A model generated the notes under the pieces. That model saw nothing but the letters and a program-made list of their open reading frames with translations. It had not been told where the DNA came from and did not search any database. Source: Ulva prolifera (lineage: Eukaryota; Chlorophyta; Ulvophyceae; Ulvales; Ulvaceae). Taken from it: a DNA stretch of 64,000 nucleotides. Each line of letters starts with the position of its first letter. Position 1 is the stretch's first letter. The stretch spans positions 9,677,315-9,741,314 of the forward strand of contig CM041199.1 of NCBI GenBank assembly GCA_023078555.1, read 5' to 3'. Shown here in pieces: positions 14,714-28,420 of this stretch. The translations under genes and the position numbers were made by a program.

Positions 14714-17700
14714 CCATTCTGGACATTGACCTCCATTTTCGACATTGACCACCATTCTGGACATTGACCTCCATTTCCGACATTGACCTCCATTCTGGAC
14801 ATTGACCTCCAGGACGGGTGAGACGGACATTGACCTCCATTCATGACATTGACCTCCATTTCCGACATTGACCTCCATTCTGGACATTGACCTCCATACT
14901 GGACATTGACCTCCATTCATGACATTGACCTCCATTCTGGACATTGACCTCCATTCTGTACATTGACCTCCATTTCCGACATTGACCTCCATTCTGGACA
15001 TTGACCTCCATACTGGACATTGACCTCCATTCATGACATTGACCCCCATTCTGGACATTGACCTCCATTTTCGACATTGACCTCCATTCTGGACATTGAC
15101 CTCCATTCTGGACATTGACCTCCATTCTGGACATTGACCTCCATTTTCGACATTGACCTCCATTATGGACATTGACCTCCATTCTGGACATTGACCTCCA
15201 TCTGGACATTGACCTCCATCTGGACATTGACCTCCATTCTGGACATGGACCTCCATTTTCGACATTGACCTCCATTATGGACATTGACCTCCATTCTGGA
15301 CATTGACCTCCATTCTGGACATTGACCTCCAGGACGGGTGAGACGGACATTGACATCCATTCATGACATTAAACTCCATTTCCGACATTGACCTCTATTC
15401 GGGACACTGACATCCATGCTGGACATTGACCTCCATTCTGGACATTGACCTCAATTCTGGACATTGACCTCCATTCTCGACATTGACCTCCATTTTCGAC
15501 ATTGACCTCCATTCTGGACATTGACCTCCATTCTGGACATTGACCTCCATTCTGGACGTTGACCTCCATTCTGGACATTGACCTCCATTTTCGACATTGA
15601 CCTCCATTCTGGACATTGACCTCCATTTTCGACATTGACCTCCATTCCGGACATTGACCTCCATTCTGGACATTGACCTCCATTCTGGACATTGACCTCC
15701 ATTTTCGACATTGACCTCCATTATGGACATTGACCTCCATTCTGGACATTGACCTCCATTCTCGAAATTGACCTCCATTTCCGACATTGACCTCCATTCT
15801 GGACATTGACCTCCATTTTCGACATTGACCTCCATTCTGGACATTGACCTCCATTCTGGACATTGACCTCCATTTTCGACATTGACCTCCATTCCGGACA
15901 TTGACCTCCATTCTGGACATTGACCTCCATTCTGGACATTGACCTCCATTTTCGACATTGACCTCCATTATGGACATTGACCTCCATTCTGGACATTGAC
16001 CTCCATTCTCGAAATTGACCTCCATTTCCGACATTGACCTCCATTCTGGACATTGACCTCCATTTTCGACATTGACCTCCATTATGGACATTGACCTCCA
16101 TTCTGGACATTGACCTCCATCTGGACATTGACCTCCATCTGGACATTGACCTCCATTCTGGACATGGACCTCCATTTTCGACATTGACCTCCATTATGGA
16201 CATTGACCTCCATTCTGGACATTGACCTCCATTCTGGACATTGACCTCCAGGACGGGTGAGACGGACATTGACATCCATTCATGACATTAAACTCCATTT
16301 TCGACATTGACCTCCATTCTGGACATTGACCTCCATTCTGGACATTGACCTCCATTCTGGACGTTGACCTCCATTTTCGACATTGACCTCCATTCTGGAC
16401 ATTGACCTCCATTTCCGACATTGACCTCCATTCTGGACATTGACCTCCATTTTCGACATTGACCTCCATTCTGGACATTGACCTCCATGCTGGACATTGA
16501 CCTCCATTCTGGACATTGACCTCCATTCTGGACATTGACCCCCATTCTGGACATTGACCTCCATTTTCGACATTGACCTCCATTCTGGACATTGACCTCC
16601 ATGCTGGACATTGACCTCCATTCTGGACATTGACCTCCATTCTGGACATTGACCTCCATTTTCGACATTGACCTCCATTCTGGACATTGACCTCCATTCT
16701 GGACATTGACCTCCATTATGGACATTGACCTCCATTCTGGACATTGACCTCCATTCTCGAAATTGACCTCCATTTCCGACATTGACCTCCATTCTGGACA
16801 TTGACCTCCATTTTCGACATTGACCTCCATTATGGACATTGACCTCCATTCTGGACATTGACCTCCATCTGGACATTGACCTCCATCTGGACATTGACCT
16901 CCATTCTGGACATGGACCTCCATTTTCGACATTGACCTCCATTATGGACATTGACCTCCATTCTGGACATTGACCTCCATTCTGGACATTGACCTCCAGG
17001 ACGGGTGAGACGGACATTGACATCCATTCATGACATTAAACTCCATTTTCGACATTGACCTCCATTCTGGACATTGACCTCCATTCTGGACATTGACCTC
17101 CATTCTGGACGTTGACCTCCATTTTCGACATTGACCTCCATTCTGGACATTGACCTCCATTTCCGACATTGACCTCCATTCTGGACATTGACCTCCATTT
17201 TCGACATTGACCTCCATTCTGGACATTGACCTCCATGCTGGACATTGACCTCCATTCTGGACATTGACCTCCATTCTGGACATTGACCCCCATTCTGGAC
17301 ATTGACCTCCATTTTCGACATTGACCTCCATTCTGGACATTGACCTCCATTCAGGACATTGACCTCCATTCTGGACATGGACCTCCATTCTGGACATTGA
17401 CCTCCATTTTCGACATTGACCTCCATTCTGGACATTGACCTCCATCTGGACATTGACCTCCATCTGGACATTGACCTCCATTCTGGACATGGACCTCCAT
17501 TTTCGACATTGACCTCCATTCTCGACATTGACCTCCATTCATGACATTGACCTCCATTTTCGACATTGACCTCCATTCTGGACATTGACCTCCATTTCCG
17601 ACATTGACCTCCATTCTGGACATTGACCTCCATTTTCGACATTGACCTCCATTCTGGACATTGACCTCCATTTTCGACATTGACCTCCATTCTTGACATT

Positions 17701-18458
17701 GACCTCCATTTCCGACATTGACCTCCATTCTGGACATTGACCTCCATTTCCGACATTGACCTCCATTTTCGACATTGACCTCCATTCTGGACATTGACCT
17801 CCATACTGGACATTGACCTCCATTCGGGACATTGACCTCCATTCTGGACATTGACCTCCATTCTGGACATTGACCTCCATTTCCGACATTGACCTCCATT
17901 CTGGACATTGACCTCCATTTTCGACATTGACCTCCATTCTGGACATTGACCTCCATGCTGGACATTGACCTCCATTCTGGACATTGACCTCCATTCTGGA
18001 CATTGACCTCCATTTTCGACATTGACCTCCATTTTCGACATTGACCTCCATTCTGGACATTGACCTCCATGCTGGACATTGACCTCCATTCTGGACATTG
18101 ACCTCCATTCTGGACATTGACCTCCATTTTCGACATTGACCTCCATTCTGGACATTGACCTCCATGCTGGACATTGACCTCCATTCTGGACATTGACCTC
18201 CATTCTGGACATTGACCTCCATTTTCGACATTGACCTCCATTCTGGACATTGACCTCCAGGACGGGTGAGACGGACATTGACATCCATTCATGACATTAA
18301 ACTCCATTTCCGACATTGACCTCTATTCTGGACATTGACCTCCATTTCCGACATTGACCTCCATTCTGGACATTGACCTCCATTCTGGACATTGACCTCC
18401 ATTCTGGACATTGACCTCCATGCTGGACATTGACCTCCATTCTGGACATTGACCTCCA

Positions 18459-21283
18459 TTCTGGACATTGACCTCCATTTTCGACATTGACCTCCATTTT
18501 CGACATTGACCTCCATTCTGGACATTGACTTCCATGCTGGACATTGACCTCCATTCTGGACATTGACCTCCATCCTGGACATTGACCTCCATCCTGGACA
18601 TTGACCTCCATTCTGGACATTGACCTCCAGGACGGGTGAGACGGACATTGACCTCCATCCTGGAGATTGACCTCCATTCTGGACATTGACCTCCATTTCC
18701 GACATTGACCTCCATTTTCGACATTTACCTCCATTCTGGACATTGACCTCCATCCTGGACATTGACCTCCATCCTGGACATTGACCTCCATTCTGGACAT
18801 TGACCTCCAGGACGGGTGAGACGGACATTGACCTCCATCCTGGAGATTGACCTCCATTCTGGACATTGACCTCCAGGACGGGTGAGACGGACATTGACCT
18901 CCATTCATGACATTGACCTCCATTTCCGACATTGACCTCCATTCTGGACATTGACCTCCATACAGGACATTGACCTCCATTCATGACATTGACCTCCATT
19001 CTGGACATTGACCTCCATTCTGTACATTGACCTCCATTTCCGACATTGACCTCCATTTTCGACATTTACCTCCATTCTGGACATTGACCTCCATTTTCGA
19101 CATTGACCTCCATGCTGGACATTGACCTCCATTCGGGACACTGACATCCATGCTGGACATTGACCTCCATTCTGGACATTGACCTCCATTCTGGACATTG
19201 ACCTCCATTCTGGACATTGACCTCCATTATGGACATTGACCTCCATTTTCGACATTGACCTCCATTATGGACATTGACCTCCATTCTGGACATTGACCTT
19301 CATTCTGGACATTGACCTCCATTTTCGACATTGACCTCCATTTTGGACATTGACCTCCATTCTGGACATTGACCTCCATTCTGGACATTGACCTCCATCT
19401 GGACATTGACCTCCATTCCGGACATTGACCTCCATCTGGACATTGACCTCCATTCTCGACATTGACCTCCATTCGGGACATTGACCTCCATGCTGGACAT
19501 TGACCTCCATTCTGGACATTGACCTCAATTCTGGACATTGACCTCCATTCTCGACATTGACCTCCATTCTCGACATTGACCTCCATTCGGGACATTGACC
19601 TCCATTTCCGACATTGACCTCCATTCTGGACATTGACCTCCATTCTTGACATTGACCTCCATTCTGGACATTGACCTCCATTTTCGACATTGACCTCCAT
19701 TCTGGACATTGACCTCCATACTGGACATTGACCTCCATTCGGGACATTGACCTCCATTCTGGACATTGACCTCCATTTTCGACATTGACCTCCATTCTGG
19801 ACATTGACCTCCATGCTGGACATTGACCTCCATTCTGGACATTGACCTCCAGGACGGGTGAGACGGACATTGACCTCCATTCATGACATTAAACTACATT
19901 TCCGACATTGACCTCCATTCTGGACATTGACCTCCATTTCCGACATTGACCTCCATTCTGGACATTGACCTCCATTCTGGACATTGACCTCCATCCTGGA
20001 CATTGACCTCCATTCTTGACATTGACCTCCAGGACGGGTGAGACGGACATTGACCTCCATCCTGGACATTGACCTCCATTCTGGACATTGACCTCCAGGA
20101 CGGGTGAGACGGACATTGACCTCCATCCTGGACATTGACCTCCATTCTGGACATTGACCTCCAGGACGTGTGAGACGGACATTGACCTCCATTCATGACA
20201 TTGACCTCCATTTCCGACATTGACCTCCATTCTGGACATTGACCTCCATACTGGACATTGACCTCCATTCAGGACATTGACCTCCATTCTGGTCATTGAC
20301 CTCCATTCTGTACATTGACCTCCATTTCCGACATTGACCTCCATTCTGGACATTGACCTCCATTTTCGACATTGACCTCCATTCTGGACATTGACCTCCA
20401 TTTCCGACATTGACCTCCATTCTGGACATTGACCTCCATTTTCGACATAGACCTCCATTCTGGACATTGACCTCCATGCTGGACATTGACCTCCATTCTG
20501 GACATTGACCTCCATTCTGGACATTGACCCCCATTCTGGACATTGACCTCCATTTCCGACATTGACCTCCATTCTGGACATTGACCTCCATTTTCGACAT
20601 TGACCTCCGTTCTGGACATTGACCTCCATTTCCGACATTGACCTCCATTCTGGACATTGACCTCCATTTTCGACATTGACCTCCATTCTGGACATTGACC
20701 TCCATACTGGACATTGAGCTCCATTTTCGACATTGACCTCCATTATGGACATTGACCTCCATTCTGGACATTGACCTCCATTCTGGACATTGACCTCCAG
20801 GACGGGTGAGACGGACATTGACCTCCATTCATGACATTGACCTCCATTTCCGACATTGACCTCCATTCTGGACATTGACCTCCATACTGGACATTGACCT
20901 CCATTCATGACATTGACCTCCATTCTGGACATTGACCTCCATTCTGTACATTGACCTCCATTTCCGACATTGACCTCCATTTTCGACATTTACCTCCATT
21001 CTGGACATTGACCTCCATTTTCGACATTGACCACCATTCTGGACATTGACCTCCATTTCCGACATTGACCTCCATTCTGGACATTGACCTCCATTTTCGA
21101 CATTGACCTCCATTCTGGACATTGACCTCCATTTCCGACATTGACCTCCATTCTGGACATTGACCTCCATGCTGGACATTGACCTCCATTCGGGACACTG
21201 ACATCCATGCTGGACATTGACCTCCATTCTGGACATTGACCTCCATTCTGGACATTGACCTCCATTCTGGACATTGACCTCCA
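18459..21283. repeat. 2.8-kb block, copy 1 (offset 4170)
   Basis: All checked landmarks recur 4170 bases later: gacttccatgctgg at about 18528, the paired 28-base units, the 18-base units near 19400, gagctcc near 20716 and cgggacactg near 21191. Two base differences were found (19738 t/a against 23908; 20014 t/g against 24184). Collinearity continues to about 21450 at offset 4189, after one extra unit in copy 2. Confidence 0.88.
19300..20010. repeat. ~0.7-kb sub-block, copy 1 (offset 2038)
   Basis: The run with ccttcattctgg, the 18-base units around ttccgg, ctcaattctgg and cattaaactacattt recurs about 2038 bases later. One difference is ttttgg here near 19342 against ttctgg near 21380. Edges are approximate. 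Confidence 0.7.
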
Positions 21284-21337
21284 TTTTCGACATTGACCTC
21301 CATTCTGGACATTGACCTCCATTCTGGACATTGACCT

Positions 21338-22048
21338 TCATTCTGGACATTGACCTCCATTTTCGACATTGACCTCCATTCTGGACATTGACCTCCATTC
21401 TGGACATTGACCTCCATTCTGGACATTGACCTCCATCTGGACATTGACCTCCATTCCGGACATTGACCTCCATCTGGACATTGACCTCCATTCTCGACAT
21501 TGACCTCCATTCGGGACATTGACCTCCATGCTGGACATTGACCTCCATTCTGGACATTGACCTCAATTCTGGACATTGACCTCCATTCTCGACATTGACC
21601 TCCATTCTCGACATTGACCTCCATTCGGGACATTGACCTCCATTTCCGACATTGACCTCCATTCTGGACATTGACCTCCATTCTTGACATTGACCTCCAT
21701 TCTGGACATTGACCTCCATTTTCGACATTGACCTCCATTCTGGACATTGACCTCCATACTGGACATTGACCTCCATTCGGGACATTGACCTCCATTCTGG
21801 ACATTGACCTCCATTTTCGACATTGACCTCCATTCTGGACATTGACCTCCATGCTGGACATTGACCTCCATTCTGGACATTGACCTCCAGGACGGGTGAG
21901 ACGGACATTGACCTCCATTCATGACATTAAACTACATTTCCGACATTGACCTCCATTCTGGACATTGACCTCCATTTCCGACATTGACCTCCATTCTGGA
22001 CATTGACCTCCATTCAGGACATTGACCTCCATCCTGGACATTGACCTC
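21338..22048. repeat. ~0.7-kb sub-block, copy 2 (offset 2038)
   Basis: This is a second copy of 19300-20010. It sits between the two copies of the 2.8-kb block, so the domain is a nested set of duplications. Edges are approximate. Confidence 0.7.
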
Positions 22049-22628
22049 CATTCTGGACATTGACCTCCAGGACGGGTGAGACGGACATTGACCTCCATCC
22101 TGGACATTGACCTCCATTCAGGACATTGACCTCCAGGACGGGTGAGACGGACATTGACCTCCATCCTGGACATTGACCTCCATTCTGGACATTGACCTCC
22201 AGGACGGGTGAGACGGACATTGACCTCCATTCATGACATTGACCTCCATTTCCGACATTGACCTCCATTCTGGACATTGACCTCCATACTGGACATTGAC
22301 CTCCATTCTGGTCATTGACCTCCATTCTGTACATTGACCTCCATTTCCGACATTGACCTCCATTCTGGACATTGACCTCCATTTTCGACATTGACCTCCA
22401 TTCTGGACATTGACCTCCATTTCCGACATTGACCTCCATTCTGGACATTGACCTCCATTTTCGACATAGACCTCCATTCTGGACATTGACCTCCATGCTG
22501 GACATTGACCTCCATTCTGGACATTGACCTCCATTCTGGACATTGACCCCCATTCTGGACATTGACCTCCATTTCCGACATTGACCTCCATTCTGGACAT
22601 TGACCTCCATTTTCGACATTGACCTCCG

Positions 22629-25440
22629 TTCTGGACATTGACCTCCATTTTCGACATTGACCTCCATTTTCGACATTGACCTCCATTCTGGACATTGACT
22701 TCCATGCTGGACATTGACCTCCATTCTGGACATTGACCTCCATCCTGGACATTGACCTCCATCCTGGACATTGACCTCCATTCTGGACATTGACCTCCAG
22801 GACGGGTGAGACGGACATTGACCTCCATCCTGGAGATTGACCTCCATTCTGGACATTGACCTCCATTTCCGACATTGACCTCCATTTTCGACATTTACCT
22901 CCATTCTGGACATTGACCTCCATCCTGGACATTGACCTCCATCCTGGACATTGACCTCCATTCTGGACATTGACCTCCAGGACGGGTGAGACGGACATTG
23001 ACCTCCATCCTGGAGATTGACCTCCATTCTGGACATTGACCTCCAGGACGGGTGAGACGGACATTGACCTCCATTCATGACATTGACCTCCATTTCCGAC
23101 ATTGACCTCCATTCTGGACATTGACCTCCATACAGGACATTGACCTCCATTCATGACATTGACCTCCATTCTGGACATTGACCTCCATTCTGTACATTGA
23201 CCTCCATTTCCGACATTGACCTCCATTTTCGACATTTACCTCCATTCTGGACATTGACCTCCATTTTCGACATTGACCTCCATGCTGGACATTGACCTCC
23301 ATTCGGGACACTGACATCCATGCTGGACATTGACCTCCATTCTGGACATTGACCTCCATTCTGGACATTGACCTCCATTCTGGACATTGACCTCCATTAT
23401 GGACATTGACCTCCATTTTCGACATTGACCTCCATTATGGACATTGACCTCCATTCTGGACATTGACCTTCATTCTGGACATTGACCTCCATTTTCGACA
23501 TTGACCTCCATTTTGGACATTGACCTCCATTCTGGACATTGACCTCCATTCTGGACATTGACCTCCATCTGGACATTGACCTCCATTCCGGACATTGACC
23601 TCCATCTGGACATTGACCTCCATTCTCGACATTGACCTCCATTCGGGACATTGACCTCCATGCTGGACATTGACCTCCATTCTGGACATTGACCTCAATT
23701 CTGGACATTGACCTCCATTCTCGACATTGACCTCCATTCTCGACATTGACCTCCATTCGGGACATTGACCTCCATTTCCGACATTGACCTCCATTCTGGA
23801 CATTGACCTCCATTCTTGACATTGACCTCCATTCTGGACATTGACCTCCATTTTCGACATTGACCTCCATTCTGGACATTGACCTCCATACTGGACATTG
23901 ACCTCCAATCGGGACATTGACCTCCATTCTGGACATTGACCTCCATTTTCGACATTGACCTCCATTCTGGACATTGACCTCCATGCTGGACATTGACCTC
24001 CATTCTGGACATTGACCTCCAGGACGGGTGAGACGGACATTGACCTCCATTCATGACATTAAACTACATTTCCGACATTGACCTCCATTCTGGACATTGA
24101 CCTCCATTTCCGACATTGACCTCCATTCTGGACATTGACCTCCATTCTGGACATTGACCTCCATCCTGGACATTGACCTCCATTCTGGACATTGACCTCC
24201 AGGACGGGTGAGACGGACATTGACCTCCATCCTGGACATTGACCTCCATTCTGGACATTGACCTCCAGGACGGGTGAGACGGACATTGACCTCCATCCTG
24301 GACATTGACCTCCATTCTGGACATTGACCTCCAGGACGTGTGAGACGGACATTGACCTCCATTCATGACATTGACCTCCATTTCCGACATTGACCTCCAT
24401 TCTGGACATTGACCTCCATACTGGACATTGACCTCCATTCAGGACATTGACCTCCATTCTGGTCATTGACCTCCATTCTGTACATTGACCTCCATTTCCG
24501 ACATTGACCTCCATTCTGGACATTGACCTCCATTTTCGACATTGACCTCCATTCTGGACATTGACCTCCATTTCCGACATTGACCTCCATTCTGGACATT
24601 GACCTCCATTTTCGACATAGACCTCCATTCTGGACATTGACCTCCATGCTGGACATTGACCTCCATTCTGGACATTGACCTCCATTCTGGACATTGACCC
24701 CCATTCTGGACATTGACCTCCATTTCCGACATTGACCTCCATTCTGGACATTGACCTCCATTTTCGACATTGACCTCCGTTCTGGACATTGACCTCCATT
24801 TCCGACATTGACCTCCATTCTGGACATTGACCTCCATTTTCGACATTGACCTCCATTCTGGACATTGACCTCCATACTGGACATTGAGCTCCATTTTCGA
24901 CATTGACCTCCATTATGGACATTGACCTCCATTCTGGACATTGACCTCCATTCTGGACATTGACCTCCAGGACGGGTGAGACGGACATTGACCTCCATTC
25001 ATGACATTGACCTCCATTTCCGACATTGACCTCCATTCTGGACATTGACCTCCATACTGGACATTGACCTCCATTCATGACATTGACCTCCATTCTGGAC
25101 ATTGACCTCCATTCTGTACATTGACCTCCATTTCCGACATTGACCTCCATTTTCGACATTTACCTCCATTCTGGACATTGACCTCCATTTTCGACATTGA
25201 CCACCATTCTGGACATTGACCTCCATTTCCGACATTGACCTCCATTCTGGACATTGACCTCCATTTTCGACATTGACCTCCATTCTGGACATTGACCTCC
25301 ATTTCCGACATTGACCTCCATTCTGGACATTGACCTCCATGCTGGACATTGACCTCCATTCGGGACACTGACATCCATGCTGGACATTGACCTCCATTCT
25401 GGACATTGACCTCCATTCTGGACATTGACCTCCATTCTGG
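22629..25440. repeat. 2.8-kb block, copy 2 (offset 4170)
   Basis: It matches 18459-21283 except for two base changes (a at 23908, g at 24184). One extra ttctgg unit near 25450 then shifts the register to 4189, and matching continues to about 25640. Confidence 0.88.
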
Positions 25441-28239
25441 ACATTGACCTCCATTCTGGACATTGACCTCCATTTTCGACATTGACCTCCATTCTGGACA
25501 TTGACCTCCATTCTGGACATTGACCTTCATTCTGGACATTGACCTCCATTTTCGACATTGACCTCCATTCTGGACATTGACCTCCATTCTGGACATTGAC
25601 CTCCATTCTGGACATTGACCTCCATCTGGACATTGACCTCCATTCGGGACATTGACCTCCATTTCCGACATTGACCTCCATTCTGGACATTGACCTCCAT
25701 TCTTGACATTGACCTCCATTCTGGACATTGACCTCCAATCTGGACATTGACCTCCATACTGGACATTGACCTCCATTCATGACATTGACCTCCATTCTGG
25801 ACATTGACCTCCATTCTGTACATTGACCTCCATTTCCGACATTGACCTCCATTTTCGACATTGACCTCCATTCTGGACATTGACCTCCATTCTGGACATT
25901 GACCTCCATTCTGGACATTGACCTCCATCTGGACATTGACCTCCATTCCGGACATTGACCTCCATCTGGACATTGACCTCCATTCTCGACATTGACCTCC
26001 ATTCGGGACATTGACCTCCATGCTGGACATTGACCTCCATTCTGGACATTGACCTCAATTCTGGACATTGACCTCCATTCTCGACATTGACCTCCATTCT
26101 CGACATTGACCTCCATTCGGGACATTGACCTCCATTTCCGACATTGACCTCCATTCTGGACATTGACCTCCATTCTTGACATTGACCTCCATTCTGGACA
26201 TTGACCTCCATTTTCGACATTGACCTCCATTCTGGACATTGACCTCCATACTGGACATTGACCTCCATTCGGGACATTGACCTCCATTCTGGACATTGAC
26301 CTCCATTTTCGACATTGACCTCCATTCTGGACATTGACCTCCATGCTGGACATTGACCTCCATTCTGGACATTGACCTCCAGGACGGGTGAGACGGACAT
26401 TGACCTCCATCCTGGACATTGACCTCCATTCAGGACATTGACCTCCAGGACGGGTGAGACGGACATTGACCTCCATCCTGGACATTGACCTCCATTCAGG
26501 ACATTGACCTCCAGGACGGGTGAGACGGACATTGACCTCCATCCTGGACATTGACCTCCATTCTGGACATTGACCTCCAGGACGGGTGAGACGGACATTG
26601 ACCTCCATCCTGGACATTGACCTCCATTCATGACATTGACCTCCATTTCCGACATTGACCTCCATTCTGGACATTGACCTCCATACTGGACATTGACCTC
26701 CATTCTGGACATTGACCTCCATACTGGACATTGACCTCCATTCTGGTCATTGACCTCCATTCTGTACATTGACCTCCATTTCCGACATTGACCTCCATTC
26801 TGGACATTGACCTCCATTTTCGACATTGACCTCCATTCTGGACATTGACCTCCATTTCCGACATTGACCTCCATTCTGGACATTGACCTCCATTTTCGAC
26901 ATAGACCTCCATTCTGGACATTGACCTCCATGCTGGACATTGACCTCCATTCTGGACATTGACCTCCATTCTGGACATTGACCCCCATTCTGGACATTGA
27001 CCTCCATTTCCGACATTGACCTCCATTCTGGACATTGACCTCCATTTTCGACATTGACCTCCGTTCTGGACATTGACCTCCATTTCCGACATTGACCTCC
27101 ATTCTGGACATTGACCTCCATTCGGGACATTGACCTCCATTCTGGACATTGACCTCCAATCTGGACATTGACCTCCATTTCCGACATTGACCTCCATTCT
27201 GGACATTGACCTCCATTTTCGACATTGACCTCCATTCTGGACATTGACCTCCATGCTGGACATTGACCTCCATTCTGGACATTGACCTCCATTCTGGACA
27301 TTGACCTCCATTTTCGACATTGACCTCCATTCTGGACATTGACCTCCATACTGGACATTGAGCTCCATTTTCGACATTGACCTCCATTATGGACATTGAC
27401 CTCCATTCTGGACATTGACCTCCATTCTGGACATTGACCTCCAGGACGGGTGAGACGGACATTGACCTCCATTCATGACATTAAACTCCATTTCCGACAT
27501 TGACCTCCATTCTGGACATTGACCTCCATTTTCGACATTGACCTCCATTCTGGACATTGACCTCCATACTGGACATTGACCTCCATTCGGGACATTGACC
27601 TCCATTCTGGACATTGACCTCAATTCTGGACATTGACCTCCATTCTCGACATTGACCTCCATTCTCGACATTGACCTCCATTCGGGACATTGACCTCCAT
27701 TTCCGACATTGACCTCCATTCTGGACATTGACCTCCATTCTTGACATTGACCTCCATTCTGGACATTGACCTCCATTTTCGACATTGACCTCCATTCTGG
27801 ACATTGACCTCCATACTGGACATTGACCTCCATTCGGGACATTGACCTCCATTCTGGACATTGACCTCCATTTTCGACATTGACCTCCATTCTGGACATT
27901 GACCTCCATGCTGGACATTGACCTCCATTCTGGACATTGACCTCCAGGACGGGTGAGACGGACATTGACCTCCATTCATGACATTAAACTACATTTCCGA
28001 CATTGACCTCCATTCTGGACATTGACCTCCATTTCCGACATTGACCTCCATTCTGGACATTGACCTCCATTCAGGACATTGACCTCCATCCTGGACATTG
28101 ACCTCCATTCTGGACATTGACCTCCAGGACGGGTGAGACGGACATTGACCTCCATCCTGGACATTGACCTCCATTCAGGACATTGACCTCCAGGACGGGT
28201 GAGACGGACATTGACCTCCATCCTGGACATTGACCTCCA

Positions 28240-28262
28240 TTCTGGACATTCATTGACCTCCA
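28240..28262. repeat. Unique 23-bp unit with a 4-base 'catt' duplication
   Basis: The unit reads ttctggacattcattgacc and then tcca. The catt of the core is doubled at 28247-28254. It is the only unit of this length I found. A four-base tandem duplication fits replication slippage or a sequencing or assembly error. Confidence 0.9.
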
Positions 28263-28420
28263 GGACGGGTGAGACGGACATTGACCTCCATTCATGACAT
28301 TGACCTCCATTTCCGACATTGACCTCCATTCTGGACATTGACCTCCATACTGGACATTGACCTCCATTCAGGACATTGACCTCCGTTCTGGACATTGACC
28401 TCCATTTCCGACATTGACCT

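Larger units (their letters stand above)
5394..18250. repeat. Array domain II: paired 18-bp units, 'gaccccc' and 'cactgacatcc' variants
   Basis: The domain is marked by variants rare elsewhere: paired 18-base units, gacccccattctgg, ggacatggacctcc, ggacgttgacc, ctcgaaattgacc, and a ctctattcggg unit followed by cactgacatccatgctgg. About 17 28-base units are present, some altered at the junction (ctcctggacggg near 9117 and 9431, ctctaggacggg near 8550). Several long in-register duplications are listed separately. No gene is present. The right edge is a gradual change in variant content, placed by eye. Confidence 0.8.
18251..28420. repeat. Array domain III: clustered 28-bp units and 'tcctgg', 'ggtcattg' variants
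   Basis: About 30 28-base units occur, often two to four close together separated by a tcctgg and a ttctgg or ttcagg unit. Marker variants are tcctggagattgacc, ttctggtcattgacc, ttctgtacattg, catagacctcc, cattgagctcc, ccttcattctgg and cattaaactacattt. Eighteen-base units occur here mainly as two copies around a ttccgg unit. A 2.8-kb block is duplicated. No gene is present. Confidence 0.85.

Noticed and set aside
25777..27462. 561-codon minus-strand open frame (and hundreds of similar ones, 60 to 523 codons)
   Set aside because: They overlap each other in different frames with the same peptide, and begin and end at variant units. They are shadows of the repeat.
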